This document shows positions 58,421 to 64,000 of a stretch of 64,000 nucleotides of DNA, one piece after another; position 1 is the first letter of the stretch; every line of letters starts with the position of its first letter. Where the stretch lies: positions 849,028 to 913,027 of the forward strand of contig JAOSKM010000003.1 in NCBI GenBank assembly GCA_027493625.1, given 5' to 3'. A model generated the notes under the pieces. It saw only the letters and a list, made by a program, of their open reading frames with translations. It was not told where the DNA came from and did not search any database. The position numbers and the translations under genes are program-made. The DNA comes from Planctomycetota bacterium (GTDB lineage Bacteria; Planctomycetota; UBA8742; UBA2392).

Positions 58421-59687
58421 CTCCGGCGTCCATACCAGTGTGCCGGCCTTGCGTGCGTAAACGATCAGCAGCTTCGCGCTCATCCGGTAGCTCTGCACAC
58501 CGCCCTTCACCCCGTTGGTTTTCAGGTAGGCGTCGTTGACGGCCTCGCTGGCTTTGCCCACTTCGCCGGCCACGCCCTGCTCGAACTGCTGCCAGTAGGC
58601 GCGCAGGTCGTTCACGTCGCGCTGCACGCCGGGCAGGCGCTTTGCCAGCAGTTCCTTGGCGGCCTCCGGGTCAACTTCGAACAGCTCGTTCAGCAACTGG
58701 CGCTGGGCGAACAGGTAGCCCGAGTAGCGCACGTAGGGGTCGTCGCTGCGCACGCAGGCGAGAAAGCCGAAGAAGTTGGCCTCGTCCTCGCTGGTGATGC
58801 AGCGCTGGTGCGCCTTCTCGTGGGCGACCACGAAGGGCACGCTGCAGCCGGGCTGCAGGCGGTTGTAGTTGGCCTCGCCGGTCCAGGGGAAATAGAAGCC
58901 GCTGATCTGCAGCAGGTTCATGGCGCCCGACAGCGCCACCGGCTTGGCCCGGGCGCGCACGGCCGCGAAGCTTTCGTCCAGCCCCAGGTCCTGCTGCACG
59001 TGCTGGTAGCCGACCTCGATTTCGCCGTCCAGCACCGAGGGCTCCGCCTTCCGGGGCGCTGGGCGCGCCATAGTCTTCGCTGCCGGTAGCGGCCTGGTAG
59101 CTGACATTGGTGGCCAGAACCATCTCGAGACACAGGCGCTTCAACTCCTCGACTTCGTCGTCTCGTGAAGTGGTGTACGGCTGCCACTGGGCACGTTCGA
59201 TCAGCGGCGCGCGGAAGTAGTTGAGCCCCCAGAACACGTAGAACAGCGCCAGCGCGATCGAAGCGAACGCCCCGAAGTGCAGGCCGCCGCAGGCGATCGC
59301 GTTCAGGGCGCGGCGCTTGCGCCAGCCCACGTGCCAGGCGGCTCGCGCGGTGACTACCAGAAACCAGGCGCCCACCAGGAACAGCAGCAGCTCGGCCACG
59401 CTGGTGGGCAGCACGCCGGTAACGGCGCCAAGGCCGCGGCCGATACTCTGGCCGAAACCGTTGGCGTAGACGTTCTCGACGAATTCAGCGGATTGGCCGC
59501 AGCCCCAGGCAATGGCCAGTGACACCAGGCCGACCAGGATGACCAGCCCGCGGCGCTTGATGTACAGGCCGCGGTCGCGCGGCATGGCGTCGGAGGGTGT
59601 GAACAGGGCGAACCAGCCAATGGGCAGCGGCTGGTTCTTGTCGCCGCCGCCCTTCATGTTCACGGTTTCTTCGCCGTCCTGGAACAT
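58418..59687 (-). CDS. DUF3810-type membrane metalloprotease-like protein, frameshifted
   Basis: Two frames join at four G (59053-59056; an extra C on the coding strand); the restored protein has 422 residues. The N-terminal part has three membrane segments (for example LVILVGLVSLAIAWGCG and ELLLFLVGAWFLVVTARA). The C-terminal half has VVAHEKAHQRCI (HExxH) and a downstream Glu in SEDEANFFGF, as expected for a zinc site. The stop lies in the right arm of IVP element 2. The start may be ATG at 59687 or at the internal Met of MKGGGDK. Confidence 0.78.
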
Positions 59688-60045
59688 GGCCTGATTCTAG
59701 CTTTTGCCGGCCGACTTGCGCGGGGCTGGGATAGGTAACCGCGAAGAGTCGCGAAGGACCGCGAAAGAAGGCAACTGTGGTCTCACGCCCGGATGCGTAA
59801 ACACCAGGACGGCCCTTGGCGGCCTGGCGTGAGATTGAGGATAAAAAAGCGGTGATCCACGAAGGGCACGAAGCCCACGAAGGGTCACTCGTTGCAGCGC
59901 GGTTCTTGGTGACCTTCGTGTCCTTGGTGGACAACGGTTTTCTCGGCAGCCGGGGTCGGAGCGCCTGCCAATCCAAAATCCTTAAACGACTCCGGGCTGG
60001 CATTCCCGCCGCCACGGGGCACACCAACCCGGAATCGATAACTGT
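59688..60045. repeat. Intergenic repeat cluster with 9-bp-unit arms
   Basis: From 59735 there are CGCGAAG-type units. TCTCACGCC at about 59791 is inverted at about 59826. CCACGAAGG, GCACGAAGC, CCACGAAGG at 59857-59883 faces the inverse at 59904-59932 (TTGGTGACC, TTCGTGTCC, TTGGTGG). No coding region is seen in the 358-bp gap. Confidence 0.65.
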
Positions 60046-60621
60046 CTAGTGCACGAACTTGGCCCAGCTTGCGGGCACGCGCTCACCCAGGCCGACGCCA
60101 TCGCTCCAGGCCGGTTTACCCGGCGTTGACTTCAGCGGCATGCCGGCCTGGTCCGGCGTACGGTTGCCCTTGCGGGTGTTGCATTTCACGCACGACACCA
60201 CGCAGTTCTCCCAACTGGTCGCGCCGCCTTTGCTGACCGGCAGCACGTGATCGATGCTGAGGTGTTTCAGCCCCGGTCGCGCCCCGCAGTACTGGCACTG
60301 GAAGGCGTCGCGCCGGTAAATGTTGCGGCGGTTGAAGGCCAGTTCACGGCGCGGCACGCCGTTGAAGCGGCCCAGCACGATCACCTCCGGCGCGCGGATC
60401 TGCAGCGTTGTGGTGCGCAACCAGGCTTGCCCCTCGGGCGCCGGCGCGTCGGCGGGCAGCGCATACTCACCCAGCCAGCTTTCGAAATCGTGCATCTCGT
60501 ACGTTTCCGGATGCACGATGTGGGCGTGGTCCTGGAACACCAGGCTGAAGCCGCGCTTCACCGTCGTGATCGCGATCGGCGTCCAGCTTTTGTTCAGCAC
60601 CAGCACGGATCGGTCCAGCAT
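60046..60621 (-). CDS. HNH endonuclease family protein
   Basis: A 191-residue protein with a C-terminal HNH fold: CQYCGARPGLKHLSIDHVLPVSKGG..WENCVVSCVKCNTRKGN, with the two CxxC pairs and the catalytic His. The N-terminal 90 residues (SVLVLNKSWTPIAITTVKRGFSLVF) are the common partner region of bacterial HNH proteins. The start is ATG at 60621. A terminator-ended leader lies directly upstream. The substrate is unknown. Confidence 0.88.
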   Translation of the reverse strand: MLDRSVLVLNKSWTPIAITTVKRGFSLVFQDHAHIVHPETYEMHDFESWLGEYALPADAPAPEGQAWLRTTTLQIRAPEVIVLGRFNGVPRRELAFNRRNIYRRDAFQCQYCGARPGLKHLSIDHVLPVSKGGATSWENCVVSCVKCNTRKGNRTPDQAGMPLKSTPGKPAWSDGVGLGERVPASWAKFVH

Positions 60622-60637
60622 TCCTTCACTCCAGAAC

Positions 60638-60674
60638 AAAAAAACTCGGCCGGGGGTGGATTCCCCCGGCCGAG
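60638..60674 (-). terminator. Strong rho-independent terminator before the HNH gene
   Basis: CTCGGCCGGGGG and CCCCCGGCCGAG form a 12-bp stem (60645-60674) followed on the minus strand by seven T (60638-60644). It lies 17 bases before the HNH start, so it ends a transcript that begins further upstream, not the HNH message. Confidence 0.85.
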
Positions 60675-60796
60675 CCGGCTACACAGCAAAACTCATCACT
60701 GGCCTTGTAACTATCAGCGCCTGGGCCGGCCTGCGGACCACGTGAGCCCTGGCGCCTATATCTTCCGAGTAGCAGGTTTTTCTGACACTCTGCATG
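60638..60796 (-). ncRNA. Candidate small RNA or terminated leader upstream of the HNH gene
   Basis: On the minus strand a promoter-like pair (TTGCAC, 16-base spacer, TACAAT) at 60803-60830 would start an RNA near 60796 that runs about 155 bases to a strong terminator, with no open reading frame of note. The RNA can fold with GCTAC..GTAGC closing a bulge and GCGCCAGGGC..GCCCAGGCGC above it. It resembles neither tmRNA nor SRP RNA in key sequence. It could be a free small RNA or an attenuator leader of the HNH gene. Confidence 0.5.
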
Positions 60797-60802
60797 CGCC
60801 AG

Positions 60803-60830
60803 ATTGTAAGCGCGTTATCCGGACGTGCAA
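60803..60830 (-). promoter_or_regulatory. Promoter-like -35/-10 pair on the minus strand
   Basis: TTGCAC (-35) and TACAAT (-10) separated by 16 bases, pointing toward the candidate small RNA. The -10 matches the sigma-70 consensus at five of six positions; the -35 at three. Confidence 0.4.
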
Positions 60831-60874
60831 GCCCGGAGATGGCTTGTTGAAGCCTTCGCGCTAAGCTGCCCGAC

Positions 60875-61339
60875 ATGGAACGCCTGCTCTCCGCCTTCGC
60901 ATTTCTGCTGCCCGGGGTCCTGGCGGCCGCCGTGGCGCTGCAGACGGCCGTGGCCCTTAACGCAAGCTTCACGCAACTGAAAGCAAAGGCGGCGGGTCAG
61001 GGCATCGGTGTGCCGCCGCTGGCGGCGCTGTATTTCCGCAGCACGCTGCGCGTGCTGTTCGTGACCGGGGCGTTGTTCCTCCTGCTGGCGGGGGGCGACG
61101 CGCTGATGCAGCTGCTGGGCGGATGGCGCGGCGCCCGGCAGATCCTGGGCTACAGCAGCAGCCTGAGCCTGCTGATCTGCTCGTTCGGCCTGTTGCTGCA
61201 AGCCAGCGTGGACCGCCAGCTTAAGCTGCAGCCAGGGCGCGTCCGCGCGCTTCAGTGGCTTGCGGGTACGGTGGGAACGGCCGCCGCGGCCTGGGGGATG
61301 ATCCTGGTGTCGTGGCACGGCGGCGTGTGGGCGGGGTAG
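60875..61339 (+). CDS. Small membrane protein of unknown function
   Basis: A 154-residue protein with about four hydrophobic segments (for example LLPGVLAAAVALQTAVAL, LFVTGALFLLLAGG, LSLLICSFGLLLQ). No recognised family. The start is ATG at 60875. Confidence 0.7.
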   Translation: MERLLSAFAFLLPGVLAAAVALQTAVALNASFTQLKAKAAGQGIGVPPLAALYFRSTLRVLFVTGALFLLLAGGDALMQLLGGWRGARQILGYSSSLSLLICSFGLLLQASVDRQLKLQPGRVRALQWLAGTVGTAAAAWGMILVSWHGGVWAG

Positions 61340-61343
61340 TTTT

Positions 61344-61466
61344 CAGGATGCAGGATGCGGGGTCTTGAGTCCCGAGTCCCGTTGATGCTCGCTCTGCCCG
61401 TGTCTGTACGCTGTACTTTGGACTCTGTACTCCAAACCCTTGCCGCCTGCGTCCTGCCGCCTGTCT
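61344..61466. repeat. Composite heptad repeat region
   Basis: Three different heptamer words follow each other: CAGGATG twice (61344-61357), GAGTCCC twice (61367-61380) and CTGTACT-type units (61404-61431). Then CCTGCGT, CCTGCCG and CCTGTCT (61446-61466) are the inverse of the first. It looks like one hairpin element with others inserted or fused. Confidence 0.7.
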
Positions 61467-61522
61467 TTTCCACACCCCGCACCCACCCGCCCGGATGTCG
61501 CGCCGGTCGATACAATGCCCCC

Positions 61523-62152
61523 ATGGCCCGAGGCGCATACAACCTCACTGACGACGTCGCGCTGCTGGTGCACCTGCTGGTGCAGCGCGTGGAGCGCCTC
61601 GCGCACATCAGGCCCGGCCAGATTCTGCACGGCGTCAGCCAGGCGCGCACGCGTTCGCGTTACGGTGTTTACGCCCAGTGTCACGGATTGCGCTTCAAGC
61701 ACGGCAGGCTCGAGCACCCGGGGCGCAACGGGCAGGTCTGGCAATGGCCCATCATCAAGGTGCGGGGACAGGAGATCCTGTACTACATCACCTACTTCCT
61801 GCCGCGCTTCCTTGACCAGCCCCCGCGCGAGCGCCTGCACACGCTGCTGCACGAGCTGTACCACGTGAGCCCCAGGTTCAACGGCGATTTGCGGCGCTTC
61901 CCCGGGCGCAACGAGTTCCATGGGCGCGACTTCGACGCCGCGGTGGACACCATCCTTGAGGAAGCCCTGCCGCACATCGAGACGGAGCGTTTTCCCTTCC
62001 TGGTGCACGACTTCGAGGGCCTGGTGCAGCGCTTCGGGGGCGTGGTCGGCAACAGGCTCAAGCGTTTCGCGCCCCGCAAGCTGAAGGCGCAGGATCTGCC
62101 CGTCAACCTCGCCCGCGAGCCGCAAGCGACGCGGCAGCTTGAACTGTTTTGA
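61523..62152 (+). CDS. SprT-like putative metallopeptidase
   Basis: A 209-residue protein with LLHELYHVSPRFNG, an HExxH zinc motif, and a downstream block (LEEALPHIETERFPFLVHDFEGL) where a third ligand could lie. The start is ATG at 61523. Similar small bacterial proteins are of unknown substrate. It lies between a heptad repeat and a zinc-ribbon protein. Confidence 0.75.
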   Translation: MARGAYNLTDDVALLVHLLVQRVERLAHIRPGQILHGVSQARTRSRYGVYAQCHGLRFKHGRLEHPGRNGQVWQWPIIKVRGQEILYYITYFLPRFLDQPPRERLHTLLHELYHVSPRFNGDLRRFPGRNEFHGRDFDAAVDTILEEALPHIETERFPFLVHDFEGLVQRFGGVVGNRLKRFAPRKLKAQDLPVNLAREPQATRQLELF

Positions 62153-62186
62153 CCGCGCCGCCCCGCGGGGCTATGCTCCCGCCGCG

Positions 62187-62921
62187 ATGACCTACGTCGA
62201 ATGCATCTGCGGCAAGAAGTACGAAATCGACCGCTCCCAGATTGAGCAGTTCGACTGCGCCGGTTGCGGCCGCAACCTGCACGTCCCCAACGAGGCGCTG
62301 GAACAGAAACTGACGCAGCTGCGCGCCCGCATGAAGGAAGGCGAACCCGGGCTGCGCGACGCCATGAACCAGGCTGCCGCGCTGCGGAACTTTCACGCCG
62401 TGCCCCTGTTAAAGGAAGGCGCTGCATCGGGCGTGCGCGAATCGGTCAACATCGCGCTGGCGGCGCTGGTTGACTTCCCGGGTGCCGGGCGCGACGTGCT
62501 GCTGGACTGGGTCAAGTCCGGCGCCTTGAGCATGTCGCGGCTGGTCAGCGCCCTGCGCGAGCAGAAGTACGACGGCGGCGCCGACTACATCTGCGAGCTG
62601 GTCGAAGGCGGCATCCTGAAGGAGAACCAGATTGCCGAGGTTGCCCCCTTCCTGGGCGACTCCGGCTCGCAGCGCGCCCTCGATACCCTGCGCGCCGCGC
62701 GCGAACGCTTCCCCAACCTGGGCGGGCTGCTCGACGACGCCATGAAACGCATGAAGCACCTGGACGAATCGGCCGGCGGCATCCCCGAGTCCGCCAAGCG
62801 CATCCCCGGGCGCGACGCCGCCGATGCCGAGGCCCCCGCGAAAAAAGGCTGCATGGGCCTGCTGCTGGCGCTGGCGCTTGCGGTTGGCATGCTGGCCGCG
62901 GCCGCCGTGTGGGCGTTGTGA
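62187..62921 (+). CDS. Zinc-ribbon and helical-repeat protein with a C-terminal anchor
   Basis: A 244-residue protein. The N-terminal zinc ribbon has VECICGKKYEI and FDCAGCGRNLHV (four cysteines); a helical HEAT-like region (about 50-200) follows; a hydrophobic C-terminus (GLLLALALAVGMLAAAAVWAL) anchors it to the membrane. Function unknown. The start is ATG at 62187. Confidence 0.75.
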   Translation: MTYVECICGKKYEIDRSQIEQFDCAGCGRNLHVPNEALEQKLTQLRARMKEGEPGLRDAMNQAAALRNFHAVPLLKEGAASGVRESVNIALAALVDFPGAGRDVLLDWVKSGALSMSRLVSALREQKYDGGADYICELVEGGILKENQIAEVAPFLGDSGSQRALDTLRAARERFPNLGGLLDDAMKRMKHLDESAGGIPESAKRIPGRDAADAEAPAKKGCMGLLLALALAVGMLAAAAVWAL

Positions 62922-62934
62922 AACGGGTGACGAG

Positions 62935-64000
62935 TTGAAGCGAGCAATCCTGTTCCTGGTTCTGCTGTCTGTCGTGCTGGGCGCGCTGCCCGGGTGCGAC
63001 GAGGTGCAGAACGACGCTTTCGGCGGCGTACTCGGGATGGTGGGCCAGCCTGCCATCGGCGGCTGTCAGGTAGACGTTTACAGCGCACTGAGCTTCGAGA
63101 GCCTGGATTCGACTTCCGGGCTGATTGGCCGGGGAACCAGCGGCGCCAACGGCCGTTTCGCCATCAAGCTGGAAAACTGGTTCCTGGGGCAGCCGCTGAT
63201 CCTGGTTGCGCGCCCGGGTCCGAATGCCCGCTACCGAGATTTCGGCGCCGTCGGCGCGCCTGACGTGGTGTGGGACAACCCGCGCCAGCCCTGGGCAGCC
63301 GTGCTGAACGAGTGGCGCGGCGGCGAGATCTACGTGGCGATCAACCCCATCACCACCATCGCCTTCCACAGCCTGATGCGCCTGCCCACCGAAGAATTCG
63401 GCCCCGGCCTGTCGCGCTTCGACCGCGAGGTGGTGAACGCGGTGCATGCCGCCACGGCCGCCAACTTCGGCATCCGCGTTGACCCCGCCGGCGAAGGCAT
63501 CACGCCGCCCAGCGGATCCGAGTTCGAGCCGCTGAGCGTGTTCTACCTCGAGGATTCCGACCGCTGCCAGTCCTACGCCTACGCCTGCCTGCAGCTCGCG
63601 ATCGCGGCCAACGATTTCGCCAGCACTACCCCGGGCGCGGACGACGCGCTGGACTTCTACGAGGCGCTGTTCCACGACGCCCAGGACGGCGCGCTGGACG
63701 GCCAGAACTTCGGTACGCCGCAGCCGGTGCTGAACCAGGTTCCGGCGCTGGTGGGGCGCGAGGCCACGGGCGAATCCAGCCTGCTGCTGTGGCTCAGCAG
63801 CCATGCGCTGTCGCCGCTGCAGGAAAGTTTCCTGAGTAGCGCCCGCGGCGGCGGCGCCTTCGACCCGCCCCCTGCCGACATCCTGGACGTGCAGTCCACG
63901 GCCACCGGCGCCCTGCGCCCCACGCGCATCGACAGCTTCGACGTGCAGAATTACCCGTACTCGGGCAACCTGGTGATGACCGTCAAGGGCGCCGGGCTGC
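62935..64000 (+). CDS. Lipoprotein of unknown function, 5' part
   Basis: The gene runs off the right edge, with 355 codons seen. The start is TTG at 62935, as no ATG or GTG gives the signal; the opening LFLVLLSVVLGALPGCDE is a lipoprotein signal with Cys in the lipobox. The visible part has an Ig-like or carboxypeptidase-regulatory-like beta segment (GLIGRGTSGANGRFAIKLE) and helical blocks with NPITTIAFHSLMRLP. Confidence 0.7.
   Translation, partial: MKRAILFLVLLSVVLGALPGCDEVQNDAFGGVLGMVGQPAIGGCQVDVYSALSFESLDSTSGLIGRGTSGANGRFAIKLENWFLGQPLILVARPGPNARYRDFGAVGAPDVVWDNPRQPWAAVLNEWRGGEIYVAINPITTIAFHSLMRLPTEEFGPGLSRFDREVVNAVHAATAANFGIRVDPAGEGITPPSGSEFEPLSVFYLEDSDRCQSYAYACLQLAIAANDFASTTPGADDALDFYEALFHDAQDGALDGQNFGTPQPVLNQVPALVGREATGESSLLLWLSSHALSPLQESFLSSARGGGAFDPPPADILDVQSTATGALRPTRIDSFDVQNYPYSGNLVMTVKGAGL

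Noticed and set aside
60638..60796. Possible SRP RNA, 6S RNA or tmRNA
   Set aside because: A GCTAC..GTAGC stem is present, but the conserved SRP core (GGAAGCAG type) and the tRNA-like end of tmRNA are absent, and the 6S bubble cannot be shown without covariation. Left as an unnamed candidate.

Overview
The window is a GC-rich bacterial chromosome segment (roughly two thirds G+C by eye) with single-copy housekeeping genes. These include lepA, folK, panC, ruvB, argC, ychF, nadD, dnaN, dnaA, uvrA, rnr and mnmA. They are mixed with large secreted or membrane-anchored proteins of unknown function (HEAT, LRR, PDZ, sialidase-like propellers, DUF1579, DUF3810 and tandem proline-rich membrane proteins). 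The mix of families (large U32 peptidase, many lone secreted repeat proteins, propeller plus MoaD-like pair, four-helix-bundle IVP genes) would fit a planctomycete or another high-GC environmental lineage. That placement is inference: no rRNA marker is present. No tRNA or rRNA gene, CRISPR array or prophage was seen.

Layout. 1-6.4 kb: partial lepA, a frameshifted secreted HEAT-like protein, folK, panC, ruvB. 6.4-13.8 kb: argC, an IVP gene inside an inverted-repeat element, an NtrC-type regulator, a REP-associated transposase inside paired repeats, a U32 peptidase and a transaldolase-like aldolase. 13.9-18.9 kb: three tandem proline-rich membrane proteins and a secreted LRR protein. 19.0-21.5 kb: an arsenic operon (arsR, arsI, acr3, arsC) with its operator. 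21.7-29.6 kb: DUF1579, the ychF operon, a PDZ protein, a serine-less hydrolase homologue, a LuxR regulator. 29.7-37.5 kb: coiled-coil protein, nadD and a lipoprotein, two propeller proteins with a MoaD-like gene, and a VOC protein divergent from a SufR-like regulator. 37.5-41.5 kb: dnaN, an 800-bp gap with one DnaA box, dnaA. 41.6-56.3 kb: STAS, tRNA-binding domain, membrane glycosyltransferase, uvrA, metallo-hydrolase, ABC exporter, TPR protein, rnr, acyl-CoA dehydrogenase. 56.3-64 kb: ORF6N, mnmA, a second IVP element, DUF3810, an HNH gene with an apparent terminated leader or small RNA, SprT-like peptidase and two secreted or anchored proteins.

Two features cut across the window. First, the gaps and some genes are full of inverted repeats whose arms are short tandem units, mostly 7 bp and sometimes 9 bp. 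Both IVP (four-helix-bundle, 23S intervening-sequence type) genes are bracketed by such heptad arms, giving two elements of about 457 and 460 bp. The heptamer of the first element also forms a gene-less hairpin elsewhere. Similar hairpins occur in several gaps and even in-frame in uvrA, so this looks like a mobile family with gene-bearing and solo forms. A separate REP family shows the same split: one pair of ~100-bp inverted units encloses a transposase and another pair encloses nothing.

Second, ten genes, including dnaA and dnaN, are broken by a total of eleven single-base shifts, nearly all in homopolymers. Correcting each shift restores a full-length reading frame, so sequencing or assembly error is the likely cause. 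Those genes are annotated here as intact single genes with the shift positions noted.
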